Assembly (NCBI RefSeq): GCF_013403925.1 | Contig: NZ_JABFDJ010000002.1 | Location: 771,705-835,704 of the forward strand | Direction of reading: 5' to 3' | Origin: Winogradskyella wichelsiae | GTDB lineage: Bacteria > Bacteroidota > Bacteroidia > Flavobacteriales > Flavobacteriaceae | Length of the DNA: 64,000 nucleotides | Shown here: positions 54,286 through 63,946 of the stretch, one piece after another | How positions within the stretch are numbered: position 1 is the first letter of the stretch | Layout of the letters: the number at the start of each line of letters is the position of its first letter | Program-made: the position numbers and the translations under genes | The notes under the pieces: generated by a model | Told to the model about the DNA's origin: nothing | Seen by the model: only the letters and a program-made list of their open reading frames with translations | Database searches by the model: none

Positions 54286-54939
54286 GTGACTTTAGCAGAA
54301 GAGAATTATCTAAAAGCCATTTACCATTTAGAGCAACAATTTAAAAAAGGTGTTTCTACCAATGCGCTTGCCGAGGAAATGAAAACCAAAGCATCATCAG
54401 CTACGGATATGATTAAAAAATTGGCTGAAAAAAACATGCTTACACATATACCTTATCAAGGAGCAACACTTTCTGATGCTGGCCGTGATTATGCTGTAAA
54501 AGTGATAAGACGTCATCGTTTATGGGAAGTGTTTCTTGTAGAAAAATTAAATTTTTCATGGGATGAGGTTCATGAAGTTGCAGAACATTTAGAGCATATT
54601 AATTCTGATAAATTAGTAAATGAATTGGATGCATTTTTGGGGTTTCCTACTTATGATCCGCATGGAGATCCTATACCAGACAAGGAAGGTAATTTTACGT
54701 ACATTGAAAAAATTGTTTTAGCTAAAGCTGAGGTTGGGATAACTTATAAATGTATAGGTGTGGATGACACGTCTTCTAAATTTTTAAAATATTTAGATAG
54801 TAATAATATCGGTCTTGGTACAATCATTAAAATACTATATAAAGAACCTTTTGATAATTCAATAAAATTAGGTTTGGGTAAAGTTGAAATTGTTGTATCT
54901 CAAAGTGTTGCTAAAAACCTTTATTTAAAGAAGGTCTAA
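54286..54939 (+). CDS. DtxR-family metal-dependent regulator
   Basis: 217 residues from the GTG at 54286, which begins MTLAEENYLKAIYHLE as the family does; there is almost no leader after the -7 box at 54262. N-terminal winged helix (1-65), dimer/metal domain with EVAEHLEHINSDKLV (about 100-115), and a C-terminal SH3-like FeoA domain (about 150-217). The Asp/Glu pair of MntR near residues 8-11 is Asn/Lys here, so the metal site is not MntR-like. Likely represses metal uptake genes. Confidence 0.93.
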   Translation: MTLAEENYLKAIYHLEQQFKKGVSTNALAEEMKTKASSATDMIKKLAEKNMLTHIPYQGATLSDAGRDYAVKVIRRHRLWEVFLVEKLNFSWDEVHEVAEHLEHINSDKLVNELDAFLGFPTYDPHGDPIPDKEGNFTYIEKIVLAKAEVGITYKCIGVDDTSSKFLKYLDSNNIGLGTIIKILYKEPFDNSIKLGLGKVEIVVSQSVAKNLYLKKV

Positions 54940-55063
54940 GTTTTATTTGTATATTCATGGTGCTTAAAACGCTAAAATTATCTTAAAATAAAGAATCTTA
55001 ATAGCGAGTTTTCGTTTTACGTTTTAATTTTGAGGAAGTTCTAATTTTATAAAAATCAATTAT

Positions 55064-55873
55064 ATGTCATATCTTTTTAAGTCTAGTGTTCTTTGTTTAA
55101 CACTTTTAATGTGTGTTACAAGTTGTAAAAATGAAAATAAACAAGATAAGGAAGTTGAAGTTCCTGAGCTTATAATAGATGATGAGCCAATGTCACCTAT
55201 AGAAGCTATCGAAAAAGCTTACAACAAGGAAACATTTTTGTCTAATGAAGCTATTGAATTAGATATTGTAATTAGTTTTGGTGGTAAAGAACGTTTGGAT
55301 GCTAAAATGACTTATTTAACAAATTCTACACAAGGTAAAATTGAATTGAAAGATGGTACTTTTATATATTACGATAATGATAAAGTCTTTCATTCGCCAG
55401 ATCTTAAAAATGAAAAAGCAGTCCGTTTTGATGCCTATACTTGGATGTATTTCTTGTTGTTTCCAGACAAATTAAGTGACCAAGGAACAATTTGGTCTGA
55501 ATTAGAGACAGCAGAGCTTAACGGTAAAACGTATAACAAGCAAGGCCTAACTTTTGAAGCAAACACAGGTGATGCGCCTGATGATTGGTATGTGGTTTAC
55601 AGTGATCCAGAAACACATATGTTAGATTATGTAGCTTACATTGTTACAGTAAATAAATCTACAGAAGCAGCAGAAGCAGATCCTCATGCTATAGGGTATT
55701 CTAATTTTAAAACAATAGATGGTGTGCCATTTGCGCACAATTGGGAATTTTACGAGTGGACTAAAGACGGTGGTTTAGGAAAGGTGATAGGTGAAGCAGC
55801 TATAAAAGATATTAAGTTTGTAACTCCAGATGCTAATACTTTTAAGGTTCCTGAAGGTTTTATTGAAAAATAA
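55064..55873 (+). CDS. lipoprotein of the DUF6503 type
   Basis: 269 residues with lipobox VTSC (Cys near residue 21) and an acidic linker. The mature part is beta-rich (LDAKMTYLTNSTQGKIELKDG, ETHMLDYVAYIVTVNKS, IDGVPFAHNWEFYEW), resembling DUF6503/LolA-like folds seen in Bacteroidota lipoproteins. Function unknown; the fold may bind lipids. Stands alone. Confidence 0.7.
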   Translation: MSYLFKSSVLCLTLLMCVTSCKNENKQDKEVEVPELIIDDEPMSPIEAIEKAYNKETFLSNEAIELDIVISFGGKERLDAKMTYLTNSTQGKIELKDGTFIYYDNDKVFHSPDLKNEKAVRFDAYTWMYFLLFPDKLSDQGTIWSELETAELNGKTYNKQGLTFEANTGDAPDDWYVVYSDPETHMLDYVAYIVTVNKSTEAAEADPHAIGYSNFKTIDGVPFAHNWEFYEWTKDGGLGKVIGEAAIKDIKFVTPDANTFKVPEGFIEK

Positions 55874-56120
55874 AAGAGCTTCTTCTAGCTTCTATTTATT
55901 CTAATTTTGAATTAGGGCCTTTAATTCAAATACCAAGATAATTTCTGCATCTATACCAAAGATATCATGGATTTTTAAAAAAAATCTAATCGAAACGCTT
56001 AAAATAGAGGCATTAGGTTATACTATGAATAAAGCCTTTTTACGGAAAGTTACTTTATTTGATTTATAATCGAAGACGAAGGCTTTAGAATAAATAGTAT
56101 AGGAACTCTAATGAATATTA
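55874..56120. other. intergenic, nothing recognised
   Basis: Convergent gap of about 250 bases; no open frame, no repeat matched elsewhere in the window. Confidence 0.4.
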
Positions 56121-56146
56121 AATCCCTTTCTTAAAGGGATTTTTTT
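56121..56146. terminator. intrinsic terminator
   Basis: AATCCCTTT (56121-56129) and AAAGGGATT (56133-56141) with a 3-base loop and a T-run. It serves the convergent ends of the lipoprotein gene and the feo operon. Confidence 0.8.
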
Positions 56147-56285
56147 AATGACATCCGCAGCCATCATCACCTCCACAGGCTTTATTCGATTTTTTCTTAG
56201 TAGGCAATACGTACTTTTTTGCTAAAAAGAGCACTGCTAATCCTACAGCGGAAAATGCTAGTATGTTTTGGATAATAGTGTTCAT
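56145..56285 (-). CDS. FeoB-associated Cys-rich membrane protein
   Basis: 46 residues, ATG at 56283-56285. One membrane helix (ILAFSAVGLAVLFLAKKYVL), a basic linker (PTKKKSNK), and a Cys-rich end (ACGGDDGCGCH). This is the layout of the small Cys-rich proteins encoded after feoB, which may bind iron at the membrane. It starts 43 bases after the feoB stop on the same strand. Confidence 0.85.
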   Translation of the reverse strand: MNTIIQNILAFSAVGLAVLFLAKKYVLPTKKKSNKACGGDDGCGCH

Positions 56286-56328
56286 ATATTTCTTTTTTAA
56301 AAGTTTTACGTTTTATACTATTACTTCT

Positions 56329-58428
56329 TTAAATTAAGACTTGGTAAGCCACTAGAGCTATAATATAAGCAAAAGCACTCATAATTACTAATTGATAGAT
56401 AGGCCATTTCCAAGAGTTAGTTTCACGTTTTACAACAGCTAGTGTACTCATGCATTGCATTGCAAAAGCATAAAATAACATTAATGAAATACCAGAAGCA
56501 AAATTAAATAATGGTCCACCTAAAATGGGGTTTACTTCTCCTGCCATTCTATTTTTTATAGTTTCTTCTTCGTCACTACCAACACTGTAGATTGTTGCTA
56601 GGGTACCAACAAAAACTTCTCTCGCAGCAAAAGAACTAACAATGGCGACACCAATTTTCCAGTCGTAACCTAATGGTCTTATCGCTGGTTCTATAGCATG
56701 ACCAGCAATACCGATAAATGAATGTTCTAATTTATGCGAAGCTATTTTTTGCTCTAGCTCACTAGTATTTAAATTATCTGAGGCATATTGTTCTGTTATG
56801 ATGCTTTCTGCATTATTAAAGTTGTCTCCTGGACCGTAAGATGCTAAAAACCAAAGTACAATTGAGATGGCTAAAATTATTTTACCAGCACCAAACACAA
56901 AGGCTTTTGTTTTTTCTAAAACAGTAAGCGCAACATTTTTAAATAGTGGTAACTTATAATTTGGCATTTCTACCACAAAGAAACTCTTGGTCTTTAGACC
57001 CATAATTTTATTTAATATCCAGGCAGAGCCAACGGCTGCTCCAAATCCTATAAGATACAATAGCATTAAAGTTAAGGCTTGGTAACTTAAACCTAAAACT
57101 CGACCTTCAGGGATTACTAATGCAATAATTATAAGATATACAGGTAATCTTGCAGAACAGGTTGTAAAAGGGGTGACTAATATGGTGATTAAGCGTTCTT
57201 TCCAGCTTTCAATATTACGCGTTGCCATAATAGCCGGAATAGCACAGGCTGTACCAGAGATTAAGGGTACTACACTTTTTCCGCTAAGTCCAAAACGTCG
57301 CATTATGCGATCCATTAGAAAAACCACGCGGCTCATATAACCACTCTCTTCTAGTATAGAAATAAACAAAAATAGAAATGCAATTTGTGGAATAAAAATA
57401 ACAATTCCTCCAAGTCCCGAAATAATTCCTTCTGCTAATAAATTAGTAAAAGCCCCTTCTGGTAAGGTTTCTTTTACCCATTCACTTAAGGCTGCAAAAG
57501 AGCTGTCAATAAAATCCATTGGTACACTAGACCAATCGTAAATAGCTTGAAAAATTAATAATAAAATGGCAGCAAAAATTAAATAACCCCAAACTTTATG
57601 AGTTAGTATGCGGTCTAATTTTATGCGTAAATCTTTAGCTGTTTTAAGGTCAATGGTTTGTCCTTTTTTAAGCGTTTCATTTATAAATTGATAACGTTTT
57701 ATAGTCTCTTTTTGCTGAAGACGTTTTAAATCTGTTTTAGATTTTGTTTTAAAATCTTCAACGGCTTCGTAGTTCTTTCGGTCTGTTTTACCAAAATTGA
57801 CATCTTGAGTAATAACCAACCAAAGTTTATATAATAATTGGTTAGGAAAAGCTTGTCTTAAATTATCAAAATAAGAAGTATCAATTAAAGAGGCATTTAA
57901 GCAAGGTTCAATAGAGAGTTCTTTGTGTTTTATAATCAGTTCTTTTACCTGATCTATACCCTTGTTTTTTCGAGTACTTATTAGGGCAATTTTAGTTTTA
58001 AGTTCTTTTTCTAAATGAGGAATATCTAACGAAATGCCCTTGTAGGCCATTCTATCAGACATGTTAATCACCAAAATTGTAGGGATCTCTAAATCTTTAA
58101 TTTGTGTAAATAGGAGAAGGTTACGTTTTAAGTTTTCAACATCACTAACAACAATAGCGACGTCCGGGTAATCTTTGCCATTCCTATTAAGAAGTAATTC
58201 AATAACAACATTTTCATCTAATGAAGAAGCGTTTAAACTATAAGTTCCAGGTAGATCAATAATATGTGCTTTTACTCCCCTTGGCAGTTTACAAATCCCT
58301 TCTTTCTTTTCAACAGTAATACCAGGATAGTTTCCTACTTTTTGATTTAACCCAGTTAAAGCATTAAATACAGAGGTTTTTCCGGTGTTTGGATTTCCTA
58401 TTAAAGCAACATTAATTTGCTTACTCAT
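56329..58428 (-). CDS. feoB: ferrous iron transporter FeoB
   Basis: 699 residues from the ATG at 58426-58428 (a second ATG lies four codons upstream). G domain: G1 GNPNTGKTS (about 10-18), switch region VGNYPGITVEKKEG, G3 DLPGTYS, G4 NMSD. Then two gate domains with the Cys-Pro-like CAIPAIMATRNIES and FTTCSARLPVYL. Imports Fe2+ through the inner membrane. The start overlaps the end of feoA by 8 bases. Confidence 0.97.
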   Translation of the reverse strand: MSKQINVALIGNPNTGKTSVFNALTGLNQKVGNYPGITVEKKEGICKLPRGVKAHIIDLPGTYSLNASSLDENVVIELLLNRNGKDYPDVAIVVSDVENLKRNLLLFTQIKDLEIPTILVINMSDRMAYKGISLDIPHLEKELKTKIALISTRKNKGIDQVKELIIKHKELSIEPCLNASLIDTSYFDNLRQAFPNQLLYKLWLVITQDVNFGKTDRKNYEAVEDFKTKSKTDLKRLQQKETIKRYQFINETLKKGQTIDLKTAKDLRIKLDRILTHKVWGYLIFAAILLLIFQAIYDWSSVPMDFIDSSFAALSEWVKETLPEGAFTNLLAEGIISGLGGIVIFIPQIAFLFLFISILEESGYMSRVVFLMDRIMRRFGLSGKSVVPLISGTACAIPAIMATRNIESWKERLITILVTPFTTCSARLPVYLIIIALVIPEGRVLGLSYQALTLMLLYLIGFGAAVGSAWILNKIMGLKTKSFFVVEMPNYKLPLFKNVALTVLEKTKAFVFGAGKIILAISIVLWFLASYGPGDNFNNAESIITEQYASDNLNTSELEQKIASHKLEHSFIGIAGHAIEPAIRPLGYDWKIGVAIVSSFAAREVFVGTLATIYSVGSDEEETIKNRMAGEVNPILGGPLFNFASGISLMLFYAFAMQCMSTLAVVKRETNSWKWPIYQLVIMSAFAYIIALVAYQVLI

Positions 58429-58648
58429 GCGCGGTTTCAATTATAATATGAATAGCAGTTTCTTTTCTAATAGCTAAGTGCGTACCGTTAATATTAAGGT
58501 ACATTGGGTCTGCAAAAGGTGCGACCTGCACAAGTTCTACCATATTACCGGGCAAACACCCCATTTCGAGAAGTTTTAAAGGAATATGAATAGAAGACAC
58601 ATCTGTAATGATGCCTTGTTGTCCGCGTTTTAATTCTGCTAATGTCAA
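58421..58648 (-). CDS. feoA: FeoA
   Basis: 75 residues. SH3-like FeoA protein (MTLAELKRGQQGIITDV, then LLEMGCLPGNMVELVQVAPFADP). The start appears to be TTG at 58646-58648; no ATG lies near in frame, and the family begins at this position. Cytoplasmic partner that stimulates FeoB. First gene of the feo operon. Confidence 0.93.
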   Translation of the reverse strand: MTLAELKRGQQGIITDVSSIHIPLKLLEMGCLPGNMVELVQVAPFADPMYLNINGTHLAIRKETAIHIIIETAHE

Positions 58649-58679
58649 CTTTTGCTTATTTAGAATTGTTTTAAAGAAG

Positions 58680-58687
58680 CAAAAGTA
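58680..58687 (-). promoter_or_regulatory. feo operon promoter -7 box
   Basis: Reads TACTTTTG on the minus strand, fitting TAnnTTTG, 32 bases before the feoA start. TTTAGAATTGTTTTAAA (58660-58676) beside it weakly resembles the candidate DtxR box at 54222-54237. Confidence 0.5.
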
Positions 58688-58745
58688 AGAGAAATTTGTT
58701 AGTGTAAGAAGTTAGATAAGGAATATTTAACGGCTTAAGAGTTTT

Positions 58746-59426
58746 CTATTGTTGATCAAAATACCTTAGAGTTTCAATATCCTGCTTAAGGCGTTCTATA
58801 TCTTCAGGATCTGTACCATCGTAAAACCCTCTAATTTGACGTTTTTTATCTACAAGGATAAAGTTCTCGGTATGGATCATGTCATACTCGTCACCATTTC
58901 CATCCGTCTTTACTGCTAAGTAGCTTTTTCGGGCTAGTTTGTAAATTTGTTTTTTATCACCCGTAACAAGATTCCATTTTTTGTCGTTAACTCCTTTTTC
59001 TAAAGCATATCTTTTTAATTGTGCTACGCTATCAATTTTTGGTGTTACAGAGTGAGAAAGCAACATAACGTCATCATAACCCATTATTGCTTTTTGTATC
59101 TCAGACATGTTACCCGTCATAATTGGGCAAATGGTTTGGCAGGTTGTAAAAAAGAAATCAGCAACATAGATTTTGTCTTTGTAATCTTCTTGCGTTATTG
59201 TTTTACCGTTTTGATTGGTTAGACTAAAGTCTGCGATTTTGTGATATTTTAATTGATATTGAATAGTACTGTCTACCAATTCTTCACTTACCATTCCAGG
59301 TTGGTATATAGGAAGATGTTGTTTTACATTTAAGACGTTATAGATAATGACTAAAATAATTATAGAAAGAATTGAAAAGAAAATTCCGAATTTTTTGTAG
59401 TCTTTGAAAAACGCAAGAAATGACAT
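58746..59426 (-). CDS. SCO1/SenC-family protein
   Basis: 226 residues from the ATG at 59424-59426. The frame runs 41 codons further upstream, but those codons overlap the divergent promoter region and lack family likeness. N-terminal membrane anchor (IFFSILSIIILVIIYNVLNV), then a thioredoxin fold with the copper-binding CQTIC in FFTTCQTICPIMTGNM and the late His in MIHTENFILVD. Assembles the CuA centre of cytochrome c oxidase. A TATTTTTG -7 box lies at 59455-59462 (complement). Confidence 0.93.
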   Translation of the reverse strand: MSFLAFFKDYKKFGIFFSILSIIILVIIYNVLNVKQHLPIYQPGMVSEELVDSTIQYQLKYHKIADFSLTNQNGKTITQEDYKDKIYVADFFFTTCQTICPIMTGNMSEIQKAIMGYDDVMLLSHSVTPKIDSVAQLKRYALEKGVNDKKWNLVTGDKKQIYKLARKSYLAVKTDGNGDEYDMIHTENFILVDKKRQIRGFYDGTDPEDIERLKQDIETLRYFDQQ

Positions 59427-59511
59427 TATGTAGCTATTAAAGAAAGTTGAATTACAAAAATACGACTGTATCTCAATAAAAGTCCTATTTTTAACAATAA
59501 AAACCGCTGTT

Positions 59512-61446
59512 ATGAAACAATTTTTGGGATACTTAATTCTGGTATTCACGCTGCAAATAAGTGCGCAAGATTTTCATGAAACATTAAATGGAATTCGAGA
59601 TGGAGAGGCTAAATCTGCTATGAACCGAATATTGAGTAGTCAGAATGCTAATACAGGGAATTACGATGTAAAATATCACAGATTAGAATTCAATATTGAT
59701 CCATCTGTTGCTTCAATTTCTGGGAATGTAACGACGTATTTTGAGGCTAAAGAAGATATGTCTGAAATTACTTTTGATTTAGCTGATAATATGATGGTTT
59801 CGCAAGTTTTACAACGAGGAAACGCATTGAATTTTGTGCAAAACATTGATGACGAATTGGTTATTACGCTTCCTGTAATGCAAAATGGTGGCGTCTTAGA
59901 TTCACTAACAGTGAGTTATTCAGGAAACCCCATAAGCTCGGGTTTTGATTCTTTTGAGCAAACTATACATAATGGAGATCCTATTATTTGGACACTTTCT
60001 GAGCCCTATGGTGCTAAAGGTTGGTGGCCATGTAAACAAGATTTGGTAGATAAAATAGATGAAATTGATATTTATATTACAACGCCAGAGCTTAATCCTT
60101 CTGGTGAAAATTATATTGCCGTTTCTAATGGTTTAGAGCAGAGTCAGACTATTATTAATTCGGAAAAGACAACCCATTTTAGACATGGCCATCCAATTCC
60201 TGCTTATTTAATTGCCATTGCAGTCACTAATTATGAGGTATACTCACATGAGGTTTCTAATAATGGAAATGCTTTTGATATTGTAAATTATGTTTATCCA
60301 GAAAGTTTAACAAGTGCTGAGGCAAGTACGGAAATCACGGTAGATATCATGGATCTTTTCATTGATAAATTTGAAGCATATCCATTTGAAGACGAAAAGT
60401 ATGGACACGCCCAATTTGGTTGGGGTGGAGGAATGGAGCATACGACGGTTTCTTTTATGGGGTCATTTAGCAGAGGGCTTATTGCACACGAGTTAGCGCA
60501 TCAGTGGTTTGGTAATAAAATTACATGTGGCAGTTGGAAAGATATTTGGCTTAATGAAGGTTTCGCGACGTATTTATCCGGTTTGGTAATAGAGGATTTA
60601 GATGGTGAAGAAAGTTTTAAATCCTGGCGGCAACAAACCGTAAGCAGTATTACGTCTCAATCAGGTGGTTCGGTTTATTTAACGGATCAAGATACGACAA
60701 GTATCAGTAGAATTTTTAGTAGTCGTTTAAGTTATAATAAAGGAGCTATGGTGCTACACCAATTACGAAAAAAATTAGGTGATGCTAGGTTCTACCAAGG
60801 AATGCAAGACTACTTAGCTTCACCAAGTTTAGCCTATGATTATGCTAAAACAGACGATTTTATAAATTTAATGGAAACTTCTGCAGACGAAGATTTAGAT
60901 GAGTTTTTTCAAGACTGGGTTTATAATGCGGGTTATCCAAGTTATGAGATTAATTGGAGTCAGAGTGCTAACGAGTTACAGATTTCTATTGGGCAAACAC
61001 AAAGTGATGCCTCTGTGTCCTTTTTTGAAGCAGGTGTCCCTATTAGAATAATAGGAACCTTAGGTGAAAGTTTAGATATTGTTTTAGATAACACTATTAA
61101 TAATGAAGAATTTATGGAAACTGTTAACTTTACAGTGCAGGAGGTTCTATTTGATCCTGACTACCATTTAATTTCAAAAAATAATACAGTAACATTAGGT
61201 GTCTCGGATTATGATTATAATGTAGAAATTATAATATTTCCAAATCCCTCACAAGATGTTATTACGATACAGAAGCCAGAGCAAATAGATGTAAAACGTA
61301 TTAAAATTTATAATGGTTTAGGCCAATTATTATTGGAGCAAAATTGGAATCCAGAAGTAGATTTAACTGCTTTAGCTTCAGGTATATTGTTTATTCAGTT
61401 TCAAACAGATGATCAGATCATTAATAGACGAATTATTAAAAATTAG
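59512..61446 (+). CDS. M1-family aminopeptidase with T9SS type A tail
   Basis: 644 residues. Signal peptide 1-18 (YLILVFTLQISAQ). M1 metallopeptidase: GGGMEHTT (substrate motif, near 305) and HELAHQWF (about 326-333) with the second zinc Glu in DIWLNEGFATYLSG about 20 residues on. Residues about 570-644 are the type A T9SS sorting domain (IFPNPSQDVITI, IYNGLGQLLL, FIQFQTDDQ). An exported or surface peptidase that trims peptides outside the cell. Stands alone, divergent from the SCO1 gene. Confidence 0.95.
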   Translation: MKQFLGYLILVFTLQISAQDFHETLNGIRDGEAKSAMNRILSSQNANTGNYDVKYHRLEFNIDPSVASISGNVTTYFEAKEDMSEITFDLADNMMVSQVLQRGNALNFVQNIDDELVITLPVMQNGGVLDSLTVSYSGNPISSGFDSFEQTIHNGDPIIWTLSEPYGAKGWWPCKQDLVDKIDEIDIYITTPELNPSGENYIAVSNGLEQSQTIINSEKTTHFRHGHPIPAYLIAIAVTNYEVYSHEVSNNGNAFDIVNYVYPESLTSAEASTEITVDIMDLFIDKFEAYPFEDEKYGHAQFGWGGGMEHTTVSFMGSFSRGLIAHELAHQWFGNKITCGSWKDIWLNEGFATYLSGLVIEDLDGEESFKSWRQQTVSSITSQSGGSVYLTDQDTTSISRIFSSRLSYNKGAMVLHQLRKKLGDARFYQGMQDYLASPSLAYDYAKTDDFINLMETSADEDLDEFFQDWVYNAGYPSYEINWSQSANELQISIGQTQSDASVSFFEAGVPIRIIGTLGESLDIVLDNTINNEEFMETVNFTVQEVLFDPDYHLISKNNTVTLGVSDYDYNVEIIIFPNPSQDVITIQKPEQIDVKRIKIYNGLGQLLLEQNWNPEVDLTALASGILFIQFQTDDQIINRRIIKN

Positions 61447-61541
61447 ATAAGGTCTGAATTTTAATATATTACACATTACTTTGAATATCTCATTTGAGAT
61501 AAAAACGTTACTTTTGCAAATCGAAATTTGAAAAATAGTAC

Positions 61542-62888
61542 ATGGAATTTGTTATAAAAATATCTCAATTTTTACTTAGTTTATCTTTACTTATTGTTTT
61601 ACACGAACTTGGGCACTTTATACCCGCAAAGCTTTTTAAAACAAAAGTTGAAAAGTTTTACCTCTTTTTTGATGTGAAGTTTTCACTTTTTAAAAAGAAA
61701 ATTGGAGATACAGAATATGGTATTGGCTGGTTACCACTTGGTGGTTATGTAAAGATCGCTGGAATGATTGATGAAAGTATGGACAAGGAACAGATGGCAT
61801 TGCCTCCACAACCATGGGAGTTTCGTTCTAAGCCAACTTGGCAACGTCTTATTATCATGCTTGGTGGAGTAACGGTTAACTTTATATTAGCATATGTTAT
61901 CTATGTGTCTATTTCTTTTGCTTTCGGTGATTCTGATGTAAAAGTAGACAGTTTAAAAGATGGCTATTGGATAGATAACCCTATGTTGCTAGATATCGGG
62001 TTTAAAACAGGAGATAAGATATTATCTATTAACAACATACCTGTAGTTAATGATTCCGATGTCGGGTTTAATCTAATTAATGCAGAAACTATAACTGTAG
62101 AAAGAGCTGGTGAAACGAAAGATATTCATTTGCCAGAAGATTTTTTAGGGCAATATTCTTCTAGTAAAAGTAAACTTAATTTCGAATATCGCGTTCCATT
62201 TATGGTTGGTGAAGTTGCAGATTCATCCTTAAATGCAAAGAAGAATCTAAAAATGGGAGATATCATTAAGAGTATTAATGGTACCGAGATTAAATATTTT
62301 GATCAAGTAGAAGCCTTCACAAGAGAATTAAAAAATCAGAAAGTTACAGTAGAAGTTCTTAAAGAAGACAATAGCCTAGTGAAAGAAGAATTATCTTTAG
62401 ACGAAGAAGGTAAATTCGGAATTCGCCCATGGACTAATAACTATAGTCGTTTTGATGAGTTAGGGTATTTAGAAATTACAAGAAAACAATATACATTCAG
62501 TGAAAGCTTTACTGCTGGTGGACGTAAATTCACTAAAACCATTACTAATTATTTCGATCAATTGGCTGCAATTACAAATCCAAGTACTGGTGCTTATAAA
62601 GGTTTAGGTGGTTTTAAAGCCATTTATGATCAATTCCCTAGTGCATGGAGCTGGCCTTATTTTTGGGGTTTAACAGCGTTTTTGTCCATTATGTTAGCAA
62701 TACTTAATTTACTGCCAATACCAGCATTAGATGGTGGGCATGTGGTGTTTTTACTTTATGAAATGATATCAGGACGTAAGCCAAGTGAAAAATTCTTAGA
62801 GCGTGCACAAATGATCGGCTTCTTTATTTTGATTGCTTTAGTTCTATTTGCTAATGGAAATGACATCTTTAAAGCGTTTAGCAATTAA
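61542..62888 (+). CDS. rseP: RseP-type site-2 protease
   Basis: 448 residues. Zinc site HELGH at about 21-25 in the first membrane helix and the second catalytic motif LPIPALDGGH near residue 392-401. Two PDZ-like modules lie between (about 115-190 and 205-290). Cleaves anti-sigma factors or other membrane proteins inside the membrane. Alone on the plus strand, upstream of tRNA-Asn. Confidence 0.95.
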   Translation: MEFVIKISQFLLSLSLLIVLHELGHFIPAKLFKTKVEKFYLFFDVKFSLFKKKIGDTEYGIGWLPLGGYVKIAGMIDESMDKEQMALPPQPWEFRSKPTWQRLIIMLGGVTVNFILAYVIYVSISFAFGDSDVKVDSLKDGYWIDNPMLLDIGFKTGDKILSINNIPVVNDSDVGFNLINAETITVERAGETKDIHLPEDFLGQYSSSKSKLNFEYRVPFMVGEVADSSLNAKKNLKMGDIIKSINGTEIKYFDQVEAFTRELKNQKVTVEVLKEDNSLVKEELSLDEEGKFGIRPWTNNYSRFDELGYLEITRKQYTFSESFTAGGRKFTKTITNYFDQLAAITNPSTGAYKGLGGFKAIYDQFPSAWSWPYFWGLTAFLSIMLAILNLLPIPALDGGHVVFLLYEMISGRKPSEKFLERAQMIGFFILIALVLFANGNDIFKAFSN

Positions 62889-62924
62889 ATTCTTGAATTT
62901 TTCAAAAAAAAGTTTGAAAATATT

Positions 62925-62954
62925 TTGTGGATATTAAAAAGCGTTATATATTTG
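62925..62954 (+). promoter_or_regulatory. tRNA-Asn promoter
   Basis: TTG at 62925-62927, a 19-base spacer, and TATATTTG at 62947-62954: a full Bacteroidota promoter 30 bases before the tRNA. Confidence 0.85.
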
Positions 62955-62983
62955 CACTCGCTAACGCGAAAAAACAATAACTT

Positions 62984-63057
62984 TCCTCTTTAGCTCAGTT
63001 GGTTAGAGCATCTGACTGTTAATCAGAGGGTCCTTAGTTCGAGCCTAAGAAGAGGAG
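62984..63057 (+). tRNA. tRNA-Asn (GTT anticodon)
   Basis: 74 bases. Acceptor TCCTCTT pairs with AAGAGGA, discriminator G. D-arm AGCTCAGTTGGTTAGAGC, anticodon loop CTGTTAA with GTT, T-arm CTTAG-TTCGAGC-CTAAG. CCA is not encoded. Confidence 0.98.
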
Positions 63058-63068
63058 CTTATTAAACC

Positions 63069-63101
63069 AAAAGCCTTTACAGAAATGTAGAGGCTTTTTT
63101 T
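63069..63101 (+). terminator. intrinsic terminator after tRNA-Asn
   Basis: AAAAGCCTTTACA (63069-63081) and TGTAGAGGCTTTT (63086-63098), one internal mismatch, GAAA-type loop, then T-run. Confidence 0.9.
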
Positions 63102-63738
63102 GTGTTTTATACTTTTCTTGACTATTGTCGGTCTTACTGCGCAATGCGTTTAAGTGTGTTTTTTATTAAAATCACTATTCTTCTTAAGTAGGTTGAATTG
63201 TGCTGAAAATTCGACACCTATAAATTTCAGGAGGTACGCCATTATAACTTTACCTCAAAATTCAGTGTTAACTTACATATAGCTTGCGGAAGAATGTGTT
63301 TCTTCTTTTTAACAATAAACTATATATCTGTAAGTGTGAAAACTTTTTTTTGCAAAAAAAAAAGAGTTTCTTCAATGAGTTTTATTGAAACCTTAAATGT
63401 ATACTTTTATTTAGCTTACAACATAGAATTCATTTCGGCACCTAATTATTTTGGTTAGGTGGATTATTGTGACTTCGTTTATAAGTTTACACTCGCTTTT
63501 TTGTTTTTCTGCTCCGGTTTGTATCAAGTGGGACTGTGCGTTATTGAATATTAATTAAGTATTAAGTGATGTTTGTTTTGTTAGAGATTGTAATAATATG
63601 TTTCATTTTATATAATGGATTAATGAGTTGAGATTGGGGCTATGGTACTTTTGTAGAATTAAATCAGTTTTATTTGATATTTAAAATACTGAAAATTAGA
63701 TTCCTACAAAATAGTTTAAAATAAACTTCAAAAAAGAC
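63102..63738. other. long non-coding region upstream of the rRNA operon
   Basis: About 640 bases with no convincing gene. It contains a perfect 7-bp hairpin CACCTAA...TTAGGTG (about 63439-63461), an imperfect GTTTC..CAAT/ATTG..GAAAC hairpin near 63366-63391, and a TACTTTTG box near 63645. It may hold upstream promoter elements or a small RNA; I cannot tell. Confidence 0.4.
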
Positions 63739-63768
63739 TTGTAGGTAAGTAAAAGACTCGTATATTTG
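63739..63768 (+). promoter_or_regulatory. rRNA operon promoter
   Basis: TTG at 63739-63741, 19-base spacer, TATATTTG at 63761-63768. Identical box sequences and spacer to the tRNA-Asn promoter. Confidence 0.88.
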
Positions 63769-63775
63769 CACCCGC

Positions 63776-63946
63776 TTAACAAAACAACGTTAAGCTAAAG
63801 TAAAGAAATAAGTTCATTAACATATTGAATTGACAGCGTAAGAATCAACTGGAAACGGTTGATTTAAAACAAGAGAATAAATCATTTAGAGTACTAGAAT
63901 AATTCCTATTAGTGGTTGAAGATATAGTCGTAAGACTTAAAATTTA
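63776..63946 (+). other. 16S rRNA leader
   Basis: Transcribed leader between promoter and 16S. Includes a perfect hairpin AATCAAC (63843-63849) with GTTGATT (63858-63864), likely part of antitermination or RNase processing signals. Confidence 0.7.

Noticed and set aside
59427..59549. Longer N-terminus for the SCO1-like protein
   Set aside because: It would overlap the divergent aminopeptidase start and add 41 residues before the membrane anchor; the ATG at 59424-59426 fits the family and the promoter at 59455-59462.
63150..63242. 30-codon minus-strand frame upstream of the rRNA operon
   Set aside because: Short, with no signals or family likeness; expected by chance in this length.
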